NCBI GenBank assembly: GCA_036365515.1
Contig: CM070874.1
Coordinates: forward strand, 175,644,297-175,708,296
DNA length: 64,000 bases
Direction of reading: 5' to 3'
Source: Torymus aiolomorphi
Lineage: Eukaryota > Arthropoda > Insecta > Hymenoptera > Torymidae
Positions 31,347-45,361 of this stretch are shown one piece after another (positions within the stretch are counted from its first letter, which is position 1; the number at the start of each line of letters is the position of its first letter). The position numbers and the translations under genes are program-made. A model generated the notes under the pieces. The model saw only the letters and a program-made list of their open reading frames with translations. It ran no database searches and had not been told where the DNA came from.

Positions 31347-32837
31347 ATGGCACACTCAAACCAGGATGACCTCAAGGAGTTGGAGCAAGCAGGCGCTGTC
31401 GCTGCTGAAAGGAAGGATGTCATCGAGAAGGAGAAGGAGGATGATGCGACTCCAGCCACCTCAGCTGCAACGAAGGGGCAGTGAAGCGGACTGGCAGCCA
31501 CCCACTCACCATGCTGGACTCACTGTGGTTGACACTCACATAAGGACTCGCTCAAAATCTCCAGGGTCAATTCCGGCTTTTTTTCTCTGCAAAGTGAACT
31601 CCCAGTACCTGCGGCTTGACTCACTGGAACGGATCATTGCTTACATCAGGATTAGGAAGGAAACTGCCACTCTTCCAGTGATAACGGCTTGGAAGCAGGA
31701 TGCTGAGGAGCTCTACGCTTTATACAAAAAGGATCATGCGTTCATAGAGACAAGTTGTCCAGCAGCCTTCGCAGACAACGACTACTTCAAGGCAGACTTT
31801 CACAAGTCGATCCATGAATCGTACCATACAATTGTGTTCGAGGTTAGCAATTTGGAGGAAGACTGGAAGTCGAAGCATCGTGTCACTCAACCAAGCATCG
31901 GAGAAACTCAACACACTCATTTAAGCAAGCTGCCAGAAATAAAGCTGCCCACATTCAGCGGAGCATATACTGAATGGCCCTCATATAAGGAAATGTTCTC
32001 TGGATTAATTCTGAATCGGCCTGGACTCAAAAATTATGAGAAGCTACACTACCCGCGCAGCTCTCTCAGCGGAACACCACTCACACTCATACAAGGATTT
32101 TCACTCAGCGATGAGTCTCTAACACCTGCATGGACTACATTAGTGACAAGATTTGAAAATAATTGGGTGCTATTAAATGATCAGCTTGATCATTTATCTG
32201 AATTGACTGCTGTTACATCAAAAAACCCGGCCACACTCAACACAAAATTCGGAAATCACTCAACATGTTGGTACCGCAAGAGCAGCTAGGAGACTGCATA
32301 TTTGCTCATCGCCTGTCAAGGCTAATTGACAGGTCAACTCGAGAAGTATGGGAGACTTCTCGAATTTCCAACCCTGAGCTGCCAACATTTGAGGAATTTG
32401 AGTCCTTCCTGATCGCGCGGGTGCGTGCGTTGGAAATTGCAGCAGACTCACCAACATCCACTCAAAAGCCGGCTAATACTCAAACCTCAAAGACATCAAG
32501 GAGTCTTCACGTCACTAGTCCAACTCAACCACGGCAAGACTCACATAAGGTGACACACTCACCTCGGATTGCTCAACATCCATGCACGTATTGTGGTGAC
32601 TCGCATTTTATTGTGGCTTGTCAAAAGTTCAAACTGCTGACTGAACAACAACGGAGAAAATTTGTAATGGAGAAGCCGCTGTGCTATAACTGCCTCGGTC
32701 TGCACTCAGCTAAGAACTGCAAGTCACAATATAAGTGCAGGCATTGCAATGGAAATCATCACACCATGATTCATGGGCCAAGAGACCCTGAAAGGAAAAC
32801 TCAAACCAACTCAGCATCCGGATCAACTCAAAATTAG
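31347..32837 (+). pseudogene. BEL/Pao gag
   Basis: The likely start is the ATG at 31347 (AHSNQDDLKELEQAGAVAAE). The frame shifts near 31470. The shifted frame carries LPEIKLPTFSGAYTEWPSYK, EKLHYPRSSLSGTPL and LVTRFENNWVLLNDQLDHL, which is the DUF1759-type capsid domain of BEL/Pao gag. A second shift near 32250 leads to FAHRLSRLIDRSTREVWE and then Cys clusters CTYCGDSHFIVAC, LCYNCLGLHSAKNC and CRHCNGNHHTMIH, the usual nucleocapsid knuckles. A TAG at 32835-32837 separates gag from pol in the same frame; it could be a natural readthrough site or a nonsense mutation. Confidence 0.9.
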
Positions 32838-35800
32838 GACAACGGCGCAATCATCTTACATCACGGTCAAACTCAACATGATTACTCAACTCCTCAACTC
32901 ACTTTACTTGCAACTGCATTGGCATGGTACGACTCACCGGTGACATCTCATAAATTAAGAATACTCATTGACTCAGGCTCGGAACTCTCATTTATCTGCA
33001 AGGATTCTGTGGATTTACTCAACATTAAGCGGCAACACTCAACTATACCAATCCTTGGAGTTGGCCGCACGCAATCAACAAAAACTCTCGGAAAGGCTCA
33101 ACTCACCTTACGCACCATCTACAAAAATCTCACGTTTCGGATCACAGCTCATATTATACGCCAAGTCTCAACACTATTACCATCAGAAGAATGTGAGCAA
33201 CGTCAGTGGCAACATACAGAGAACCTCAACTTAGCTGATCCGACATTCTGGAAACCTCAACCAGTAGATGTACTTATCGGAGCGGGCTATTACGGCCAAA
33301 TCATCAAACCGAACCTAATAAAGAGGAGTGCGATTGAACCTGTCGCACAATTGTCAATTTTCGGTTGGCTGCTAATAGGTCCATCAAACTCAGCTGTGCA
33401 ATCCAAGGTAGTCCATCATACAACGGCCTCACTCAACACTGAAGATTTGCAGGAACTACTCACACGCTTTTGGGTTCAAGAAGAACCACCGCCAGCGTCT
33501 GCAGTCAAACTCAACAAGGAAGAAGCATTGTGTGAACAACACTTTGTTGGCACTCACACGAGAGATACTCATGGACGTTACCAAATCAGATTACCTCTCA
33601 CAAAATCTGCAGACGTACTTGGAACCTCATTTGGAAAAGCTCAAGCGTGCCTCAGGAGAATACTCACAAAATGCAATCAAGAAAGCATCTACAAGGAAAG
33701 GTACTACGCTTTCATTGATGAATACTGCAAATTGGGCCACATAGTGCAGATCCCTCAACAGCAAATCTCCGCCAAACCATCTTACTATCTTCCTCACCAT
33801 GGAGTATTACGAGAAGATAGTTTAACGACAAAACTCAGAGCAGTATTCAACGGTTCAGCACTCACAACAAATGGAAACTCACTCAACGACATCATGCATA
33901 CTGGACCTAATCTCTCACCCAACATTGTGGATGTTCTCATCTGGATTCGAACTCACCCATTTGTCTTCTCAACTGACATTACAAAAATGTATCGTCAGAT
34001 CAAGGTTCACCCTCAAGATTGGAATCTGCAACGCATTTTGTGGGTAGATGAAACGGGTCAACTCACTCACTTCCATTTGACTACAGTCACCTATGGAACA
34101 CGAGCAGCTCCTTATTTAGCAATTCGGACACTTCTTCAGCTGGTAAAGGATGAAGGAGACAACTATCCACTTGCCATTGAATCGCTCCTATTCGGAAGGC
34201 TTGTGGATGACATCTTCGGTGGAGCTGCATCAAAGGAACTTCTCATTGACAAGGCCAAGCAGTTAACCGCACTAGCCAAGGCGGGCGGCTTTCCATTAGC
34301 AAAATGGAACTCAAACTCATCCGGCTTCCTCAAGGAATTTCTCAAAGAGCCAACAGCTGAAGAAGCTGTGCTTTTAGATGATTGCGCGACAAATATACTC
34401 GGGATGAACTGGCTCCCAAACTCGGACAAACTCACATTCAAACAACTCTGCCACCTCTTCAGGAAATGATAACAAAACGGATTATACTGTCAGAAGTATC
34501 TCAACTATACGATCCCATTGGAATAATCTCACCGGTCATAATCACATCAAAAATCCTCCTACAAGAACTGTGGCTACACAAGCTTTCTTGGGATGAAGCT
34601 TTGCCAAACTCAATCGTGAAGAAATGGCTGCACATCCGAGAAGATCTCACTCACCTGAAGACAATCGCCGTACCCAGGTGGTTAGGAATTCAGGAAAACT
34701 CAATTGTAGAACTTCATGGCTTCTCGGATGCTTCACAACAAGCAATGGCTGCAGTTCTATACATTAAATCTACAACACCAAACTCTCACTCAACATCATC
34801 ATTTCTAATCTCCAAAACAAAGGTGGCACCACTCAAAGTACTGTCAATCCCACGATTGGAATTGGGAGCGGCAGTACTACTCACTAAGCTGGCAAAACAT
34901 GTTTTGGACTACTCACGATTGCCAATCTCACACATATATTTATGGACAGACGCAAAAGTAGCACTCACATGGATACGCTCACACCCCTCAAAATGGAAGG
35001 TCTTTGTTGGAAATAGAGTTGCCTTAATTCAAGAACTCATTCCAACAGCACAATGGAGACATGTGCCTGGAGCAGACAATCCAGCGGATTGTGCCTCGCG
35101 CGGATTACTCACTTCACAACTCAGAGAGCATCACTTATGGTGGCATGGACCAAGTTGGCTCTGCCAGGAAGAATCAGCTTGGCCTTCTCAAGCAACCTTT
35201 ATCCAAGAAACCAACCTTCCAGAAATGAGGGTTAAGGTCACACTCACCGCAGCCAAGTCAAACTCAAGCAAAATGTGGAACATCATCGATCATTACTCAT
35301 CACTCACTCAACTCATAAGAATAACTGGATGGGTAATGCTCGCATGTGATCGATTTAAGGCTAAAGGAAAAACTCACTATGAATCGAAACTCACTACGGA
35401 TTTACTCATCAAGGCAAAACTCTTTTGGGTCAAGAAAATTCAGCAGGTTCATTTACACTCAGAAATTGCTATGCTGGAAAATTCTCAAGTCCCAAGACAC
35501 CATGTCTTCAACCGATTGACTGCCTACATAGACTCAACAGGAATTGTTCGAGTAGGAGGGCGGCTTCAAAAAACTCAACTCGATCATCACTCAAAACACC
35601 CAGCAATTATACCACGGAGCAGTCAACTCACCACACTGATCATTCGGAACGCTCATCTCTCAACTTTGCACGGTGGCGCTCAACTCACTCTGGCACACAC
35701 TCGGCAGGAATTTTGGATAATCGGAGGCAGAGCACCGGTCAAGTCACATATTTTAAAGTGTGTGACTTGTGCAAGGTATCGGGCTCAACGGGCTCAGCAA

Positions 35801-36763
35801 CTCATGAGGCAATTACCCGTGGCCAGGGTCACCCCATTACCACCTTTCACTCACACTGGGATCGATTACGCCGGGCCAATCACCATTAACTCATGGAAAG
35901 GATGTGGATCCAAAACATACAAATGCTGGATTTGTATCTTTGTGTGCTTCTCAACGTCAGCTGTTCACCTAGAACTGGTCAGTGACTACTCAACGGACGG
36001 TTTCTTAGCGGCATATAGACGGTTCACCTCAAGGAGAGGGATACCCTCCAAACTATACTCAGACTGTGGAAGGAACTTCATCGGAGCAGCAAGGGAACTG
36101 AAGACTCCATTCTCTCAACACCAACATGAAAACTCAATCTTGTACAACTCACTAGCCAACGAGGAAACCCAATGGATATTCAACCCACCTACTGCACCTC
36201 ACATGGGAGGCAAGTGGGAAGCAGTAGTGAAATCAGTCAAATTTCACCTGCGACGGACCATTGGGGACACTCAACTCACCTTTGAAGCTTCAGCGACCTT
36301 GCTCACTCAAATAGAAGCATTACTCAACTCACGGCCGCTAGAACCACTCAGTGAAGACCCAGAAGACATAAATGCACTCACACCCGGACACTTTCTCATT
36401 GGCAAGGCATTGAACTCAGTGCCTGAACCAAGCTTACTCACCCTCAAGGAATCAAGGCTTTCCAAATGGCAACTCATTCAACGGATCACTCAGCAATTTT
36501 GGAAGCATTGGTCAACTCAATACCTTCAACGGCTTCAATCAATTTCAAAATGGCATCATCCCTCTCATGAGATAAAAGTGGGTTCCATGGTACTACTTAC
36601 GGATGAACACTCACCACCAAGCAAATGGCCACTCGCAAGAGTCACTCAACTTCATCCTGGAACTGACAATCTCACCAGAGTTGTAACAATAAAGACGGCC
36701 ACCACTCAAGTCACCCGCCCAATTGCAAAACTCGCCATCTTGCCAGTGCCAATCGGAAATTAA
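32838..36763 (+). pseudogene. BEL/Pao pol: protease, RT, RNase H, integrase
   Basis: The frame continues from gag past the TAG. Protease: RILIDSGSELSFI (about 32956). RT: TKLRAVFNGSALT, FSTDITKMYRQIKV, and GRLVDDIF (about 34197) with the VDD catalytic pair. A one-base shift near 34443 moves to the frame ending at 36763. RNase H: GFSDASQQAMAAVLY, IPRLELGAAVLL, LWTDAKVAL and ADCASRG supply the D-E-D-D set. Integrase: HHCC region HLSTLHGGA ... CVTCARY, then GIDYAGPI, YSDCGRNFIGA and GGKWEAVVKSVK for D, D, E. The C-terminal domain ends LAILPVPIGN. Only the single shift prevents a full-length product. The end lies 29 bp before the 3' LTR with a purine-rich TGGCGGGCGGAA between. Confidence 0.95.
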
Positions 36764-36792
36764 ATCAACCTGGCGGTTGATGGCGGGCGGAA

Positions 36793-37810
36793 TGTTTGGG
36801 AATTCAATAATTTGAATTCCCGCGGTTACACTCAGCTCGGCACGACTCACGGCGCTGCCACGGCGCGGCAGCACCTCGCGGCCTCCCGGTGGAACAGCCG
36901 GGACGCTACACTGATTAACAAGGTATATTCGCGCTATTTCGGTCTCTCTCGCGCTCTCACATGTAAATGTGAGAGGAATTAGTTTGATTCGCGAAGAGAA
37001 TCGTCAAGACCAAGAAGAAGGAAGTGGACCAAGGCCTCGCTCTCTTTTTCATCAGCCGTGCCACGAGGAGCATCTTTCCGCTGCGCACCTGCAAAATCTC
37101 ATCGGTTGTTCTCAAGTTTTTCACTGGCTCAACTCAACACTGGATCAACTCAAACAGGCTCTACTCAATCTCTCACTGAAAACTCACATCACTCCTCACT
37201 CACGCAATACTCAAGGTGCAACGACGATTAGTAAAATCGACTCTATTGCAAGGTAAAAACTCTCACCATACTAGAGGTTATGTTGCCAACCACGTGTTGG
37301 CACAGGCGGCAAGTGTAACAGTGAACATGTGTGAATTAGCAAAACTCAAGGCAGCAATTCAATTACAATTGTTTGCCATTCCTCATTTTTGACAGCTTCA
37401 TTGTGCCTGAGCCCAGGAGGGAATTTAAGGAAAACTCAAGGAACTCTCAACGGACAATCTCATTACACTCGAAGACATACTCAAATATCACAGGTTAGTT
37501 GTCTCTAGTGAGAGACTACTACTCCATTATTGACAGCACTCATATTTTGGAATTGCTGACACACTACTCACCTACAACTTATTCAAATAAATGTAATTTA
37601 AACTCCCTTTGTAATTTATGTTAATTATTGAACAGATTTTGAATTTATTAGTCGACGTTCAAATGTATTTATGAACCAAATTTGTAATTTATTTAAGAAG
37701 TGACTTTTGTGAATATAATTTCTACTTTCAATTTACTTCTGTGTGTGAATTAAATTTATTTTAACACCCAAAGCATGTTTACTCACATATAATTATGGCT
37801 TACTCAAACA
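36793..37810 (+). repeat. BEL/Pao 3' LTR
   Basis: Same length as the 5' LTR (1018 bp), with roughly 15 substitutions (for example GGCGG to GGTGG near the start, CCCACAGCATG to CCCAAAGCATG near the end). Preceded by the purine tract. Confidence 0.95.
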
Positions 37811-37815
37811 AACAA

Positions 37816-38877
37816 AATTTATAAGTTTTTAAAAAATTTTAAATTCATTTATGAATATTAAAAATTGTTAATTTTTAAATTTATTTATTTATTTGTTATT
37901 TATTTATATCAAATTTATATAAATTTTGAGCTGATAAATAAAGTTATCATTTGAAATAGAAGTAAAATATCTATATTTTATAATAAAACAAATAGCTATC
38001 ACGGTTGTTTTGTTATTAACAAAAACGTGTTTTTTTTTATATTTCATAATTCATATTTTTTAAGAAAAAAAAATTATAGCTATCATTGTTCTTTTGTTAT
38101 TAACAAAAACGTTTTTTTTAAAAATACGTTTTTGTTTTTGATGATAACTAAAGAACCGTGGTAGATAGAAAATTAATTTTTTTTAGAAAATATAGGTATT
38201 TTAATTCTCTTTCGAATGCCACCCACTCCATTCAGATACATAGAGCCGTTCTCGAGAAATTACGATTTTTAAAAAATGTCAAAAAATTTTTAACCTCAAA
38301 TATCTCTGAAATTTATGGACTAATCATTTTGCCCAAAGAACTCGGCCGAGAACTATAAAAAATCTACCTCTAAAAGGAATTTTGAATCCATTAAGTCAAT
38401 TTTACTCTTGTAATCGTTGGACATACAAAACTGATTTTTTTCATTTTTCAATTTTTTACTCAAAATCTAGCCTACAGAATGTATTCAAATTTTAACAGAT
38501 TATAGTTATTTATATTCTGTATTATGATTTTTCTCAAAAAAATTGACCGTTAAGTTTAGGAGTTATAAGCTTCTAAAAAAAAAACACGTTTTTATTAATA
38601 ACAAAAGAACCGTGATAGCTAGAAACTTTTTTTTTTTAGAAAATATAGGTATTTTAATTCTCTTTCGAACGCTACCCATCAGATTCGAATAATTCGATCT
38701 TATCATTAAAAAAAATCAAACAACAGTTTTGAGAAAAATCAAAATTTGTAAAAAAAAAACAAATACGCATCGCCCCAATCAAAAAACGGATTTTTGACCT
38801 GCCATCACGCAAAAAAAAAAACAAAAAAAATGAGACCTGTCCGGTCAAAATCGACCGAGTAGAAGCTGAGATCCAGG

Positions 38878-38879
<2 letters not shown>
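37816..38879. other. AT-rich insertion inside the PLE with duplicated segments
   Basis: No gene recognised. Two direct copies of AAAGAACCGTGGTAG-like sequence followed by AGAAAATATAGGTATTTTAA occur at about 38148-38215 and 38606-38672. AACAAAAACGTTTTT words and their complements allow hairpins around 38000-38140. A similar AACCGTGATAG word recurs. It probably represents a further insertion because PLE coding stops before it and resumes after it. Confidence 0.5.

Positions 38880-38921
<42 letters not shown>
38880..38921. repeat. (AC)n microsatellite
   Basis: About 21 uninterrupted AC dinucleotides, followed by ATCCATACATACAT. Confidence 0.97.
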
Positions 38922-38922
<1 letters not shown>

Positions 38923-38989
38923 CCATACATACATTTTTCAAAAACCATGTATTTTGATTCCTGACACCTCGGAACACAATTATAACATG

Positions 38990-41353
<2,364 letters not shown>

Positions 41354-41544
41354 CTCTCAGTGAATGTTAGTTCGTCGGTGCGATGTGAATCTTGTAGTTT
41401 GACGCAGAGCATCTACTCTTAAAATGTCTACGGCGAAAAAAATTTTATTGTATGTATTAATTTATTAATTTTTATATGTGTACAACGAAACATGACCATG
41501 TTAAGATTATATTGTTTTTACTTTGTTTATGTAGTGAAATAAAT

Positions 41545-41592
41545 GTTCACCTGATGAGGCTAGCAAACTAAACTAGCGAAACGTTGTGGCCT
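41545..41592 (+). ncRNA. Hammerhead ribozyme motif at the PLE 3' end
   Basis: The core CTGATGA (41551-41557), stem II GCTAG (41559-41563) with CTAGC (41573-41577), and GAAAC (41578-41582) are all present. Stem III is the self-complementary ACGT (41581-41584), T85 is at the cleavage position, and stem I pairs CAC (41548-41550) with GTG (41586-41588), extended by a T-G wobble. This minimal type is known in Penelope-like elements. It is followed by AAAATAAAAATTT, an A-rich tail like that after the motif near 10.07 kb. Confidence 0.7.
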
Positions 41593-41659
41593 TGGAAAAT
41601 AAAAATTTGAGTGTATATTTTCTTTGCACCCTGGGTTGATCCTCATCATTGTTTCTTAA

Positions 41660-42802
41660 TATTTTTAAATATCGAGATCGCCTATGAGAATCGAGTGGCC
41701 AGGTGAAGGGAGTGTCAGGAGTCTCATGAAGGTCCAGAGTAACTTACGCATCTCGATCGACATTGATGGCCACCTAGGAATGTTAGAGTTTCGAGCAATC
41801 GAGGAGATCAATCATGACATCATTCTAGGTATGGAGTTTGGGATCGAGTGGGATCTATCGTTGTGTTTTCGAGCAAAGCAGTGGAAGTGTGGCGATCAAG
41901 AGGAATGGCATCCCTTTGCTGACAAAATCGAGGACTCTAGCCCGGCGATCATGGCTGAATGCGCGGATTTAATGGAAATGACACGGTCGTCGACCATTTG
42001 GTCTATAGACCTGCTACCGATTATTTACCAACAACACATCTTACTGAACATCATATCGAACTGACCGATTACACACCGGTCCGTCACGCTCCCAGGCGAC
42101 GATCACCAGCGATGTGAGCGGTAGCACAAGAAGCTGTACAAGAAATACATGGAGATGGAATTATCGAGAGATCTACAAGCGCATGGTGCCACGCACCTGT
42201 GATCCAAAAGAAATCAAATGGAAAATTCAGATTGTGTATGGATTTTCGAGACCTGAATACCCGGAGCAAGAAGGATGCATATCCCATACCGAACATGGAT
42301 GGTATACTGGACAAACTACGAAGGGAAAAGTACATTTCGAAGGTAGACTTAAAGAACGCCTACTTCCAGGTCGAGTTAGATGAGGAGAGTAAGCAATATA
42401 CAGCCTTCGCAGTCGTAGGATCAGGACTTTGGCAGTTCAAAAGGATGCCATTCGGAATGACAAATGCCCAGCGAAGTTTCAAAGGTTAATTAATGCATTA
42501 TTCGGTCCTGAAATGGAGCCGCACATGTTTGGGTACCTGGATGATATTATCATCGCGACTGATACCTTCGAGAAACATCAGAAATGGCTTGAGGTTGTGT
42601 TAACTAAAATTTGAGATGTATATCTAACTGTGAACTGAAAGAAGTCTAAGTACGGGTATTCGAGAGTCAGGTATCTGGGGTACTTACTGGATCGAGATGG
42701 GTTGAGGCCAGACGCAGAGAGGGTCGAGCCAATACTACGATATCCAGTCCTCAAAACAAAGAGGCAGTTAAGACAGTTCTTAGGGATGGTCGGATGGTAC
42801 TG
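41660..42802 (+). pseudogene. Gypsy-2 pol fragment: protease end and RT
   Basis: A 126-codon frame (41684-42064) has FRAIEEINHDIILGMEFG, the C-terminal part of a Gypsy aspartic protease; the DTG motif is missing. After shifts come DGIIERSTSAWCHAPVI, KKSNGKFRLCMDFRDLN, KKDAYPIPNMDGILDKL, YISKVDLKNAYFQVEL and FKRMPFGMTNAQ, canonical RT motifs. FGYLDDIIIATDTFEKH then supplies the YLDD catalytic pair. Stops and shifts accumulate beyond 42610, and similarity ends near 42797 (GWYC-like) where another sequence starts TGTTACGTCG. It probably belongs with the gag at 12.7-16.1 kb; that link is an inference. Confidence 0.85.
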
Positions 42803-44533
42803 TTACGTCGAGTCTACCAATAAAAGACCCGACTGGTAGTTTTAAAAATAAAACTATATTGCTCTCTTTTGAGCCTAGATTTCGAGAAACCTACTAGCTC
42901 GGGCTAGAGCCAGATATTAACTAAGTGGACTGGAACTGGAAATAAGGGCATCAACAAGGGCACGACGTGGCTAAGGTACCGTGAAACAAAAATGAAACGC
43001 GAAGGTAAACTGTGAATTTTTGCCAACTTACCTAGATCTATCGAGAAACAAGGGGTAAACCTCTCGTACTTCGATTACTAGGCCAGATTTGGCTTGTTTT
43101 TTAGCGTACTGAGAGGAATTTTTAGTTGCACATGTAAAAAAAAAACACGATTTATTTTACATAAAATGAGGTTTATATTCGGGAAAATAGACTGAACTAG
43201 CTAGAAGAGATAGAATAAGATAGCAACTTGATAGATAATACTTTTTTTTTATGTAGTAGTAGCTTCGATGTTCTCTGGCCTTGTTGATGGGGAATGACGA
43301 TCAAATGACTCCGTGTGGAAAAAGAGAAAAATAAAAAACAAGCGAATTGTTTTGTGTTAAAATGGTTTTTATTTAGGAGCACACGCGTAGTTACCCTTAC
43401 ATGGTAACTTGGGCTGCGAAATTGAAATACAAAATTGAAGTACAAAATTTTAATCGAGACAAACTAACATGATGCGGCACGTGGTGACACGAAAGAAATG
43501 ATTGAGTCTAGGAGTGAAAATAGAAGAACCTCTTTGGTTGAGGGTTGTGAGACGAGTGAGAGTGAGCGGACGAGTAAGATGAACGAACTGGACTAAAGAG
43601 GGGACGCCGAGGCTTCCCTTGTCTTAGACGTCGAGAGATGCTATTGGCCTTCGGATTTTTGGGACCAACCCTCACTCAAAATCGAGCGCTAGGATTCGAT
43701 AATGAGGCATCATTATGCATAAACGTTATAACTTAAACATTAAACAATAAGAAGACAAATTTATTGCTTTACATTTAGTAATAAGATGAATAACCCACTT
43801 TGATATAATGAGGTTTCTAACATAATTAATTTTTCATACAAACTTTAAAGGTATATGAGAATTGGGCGGACCCAAGACTAATTAAAATGAATTTACGTTA
43901 TAACATGAAGATTATTAATTTAAAAATAAAAATTATTTAGTGAGTCGATAACTAATTAGTAATGCTATGTAATTACTATAATAAATTCTGAATATTTTGA
44001 TAAGCTAATCATTATTCAAGGTGGTTTATTCATTTACAGAGGTTTATCGCAAACAAGATGATTTTTTAAAAGCGTGTGAAAGCTAATTGCGAATATATCT
44101 ATAGCCCTAATTTGCCTATTAACCGCTAGGGGTCATTTGAATGTACGAATAAAAATATAAACTTAGTATGATAAAAGTAGTGAACGATTAAATAGAAATT
44201 ACATACGGAAATTAAGTTTCGGTATGTTCATTGTCGTTTATGTGTGAGTGTGTATAAAAAATATTATCGTAAAAGGATTTAACACAAATTATATTATAGA
44301 ATAAGAAAAATATAAAACCTTAATTTTACAGAGAAGGATTTAAACTAGATGTATATAGTTTATAGTAAATACAAATGATTGGATTTTTCGAAAGTGTATT
44401 CTTATAAAAATAGGTTTAAATTTATAATAATTATAACTATGATTTCCAATGTGCGTAACGTACAGGCTAAAGTACAATATATAATAACCTATTGTGTAAT
44501 ATAAATGATCGACTGTTCGCAGGCATGATCTTA
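42803..44533. other. LTR-like or unknown insertion, no gene seen
   Basis: The block begins TGTTACGTCGAGTC right after interrupted RT sequence, which suggests a Gypsy LTR start (the Gypsy-1 LTR starts TGTAAC), but no matching end or 4-bp duplication was found. From 43700 it becomes AT-rich and featureless. Frames up to 82 codons have no recognisable similarity. Confidence 0.35.
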
Positions 44534-44535
44534 TA

Positions 44536-44745
44536 CGAGGGTCATTTGATAAGTACCTAGCCTACAAATGAAAACACCAAAATTTTACAAAAAATAAAAT
44601 TTATTTTTCAATGTAGTCTCCTTTTAGTTGAATACACTTGGTTCAGCGGTGTTCCAATTTTTTTAACCCCGTTGAAAAAAATGTTTTCTCTTGGTTTGCA
44701 AAATAGGCCTCCGTGGCGGCGATTATTTCGTTATTGGCGACAAGA
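44536..44745 (-). pseudogene. mariner fragment: C-terminal transposase and one TIR
   Basis: On the minus strand, NNEIIAATEAYFANQEK, GLKKLEHR, a TGA where Trp is expected, then TKCIQLKGDYIEK and a stop at 44601 match the C-terminus of mariner transposases of a different subfamily from the one at 17.7 kb. A terminal repeat starting CGAGGGTCATTTGATAAG follows a TA at 44534-44535. The rest of the element is replaced by a Gypsy-1 LTR at 44746, so the junction is a deletion or recombination. Confidence 0.85.
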
Positions 44746-45361
44746 CATGAGGCGAGTCTCGGCACACCGCGTCGGCACGCACAGATACCCGAAAAGTAAA
44801 CATCTCTCAACCTTGCGCGAAGGACAAGGCCGAGAGATGCTTGCGTGTGCCGACGAATCACCAGGCGATTAGTATCGTTCCGGCCATTGCCGCGAATAGT
44901 GCGTACCGAGAGTGAGAGGGAGAGAGAGAGAGACGCCGGCCGATCCTCTGGTACAGCCGGATTAGCGTTAGTTAATAGAATAACTAGCGAATTAAAAAAA
45001 TTAATTAAATATTAATTAGATAGTCGAGATAGAAAATTAGTTTTTTTTTTGCGCTTCAGCGGTTTTTCATTTTTTTTTCTCTATTAATTCCTTTTCGGTG
45101 GTTTTTGGCGAAGAAAATAAAGGCGACAGAAGGAAGCGGTTCGTCGTCTCTCAGCGGTGGTAGAGAGATTGTGAGCCACAACTGAGAGTCGAACCGGAAT
45201 AGACACACACATGCACTTAATCTGAGTACACCTGATAGGAGAAAAATTACTTTGTATATTTTTTTTTGTATTTTTGGTGCGCCCATTCGATACGCGAACG
45301 TACTCGTTTAGCCGCGCACAGGTATACTCCGGGAGAGATTTATTTGTAAACAAACACAACG
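44746..45361 (+). repeat. Gypsy-1 5' LTR remnant and leader
   Basis: Bases 44748-44925 match 60281-60455 of the 3' LTR (GAGGCGAGTCTCGGCACACC, CCAGGCGATTAGTATCGTT). The first ~35 bp are lost at the mariner junction. After ~44930 the sequence no longer follows the 3' LTR and lacks the CCCGTTACA end, so this is either a rearranged LTR or one of a different subfamily. TGGTGCGCCCATTCG near 45273 may be a primer site. Weakly defined. Confidence 0.6.

Larger units (their letters stand above)
30238..37810 (+). mobile_element. BEL/Pao LTR retrotransposon, nearly full length, TSD AACAA
   Basis: A 7573-bp element with two 1018-bp LTRs beginning TGTTTGGGAATTC and ending ACTCAAACA. AACAA flanks both ends (30233-30237 and 37811-37815), the 5-bp duplication usual for BEL/Pao. 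Domain order is gag, protease, RT, RNase H, integrase. I count about 15 substitutions between LTRs by eye. One in-frame TAG and three frame breaks interrupt the coding region. It is inserted within a Penelope-like element. Confidence 0.95.

Noticed and set aside
42803..44533. Complete Gypsy LTR starting TGTTACGTCG
   Set aside because: No matching 3' end, second copy or 4-bp duplication could be found, so it is kept only as an unassigned block.
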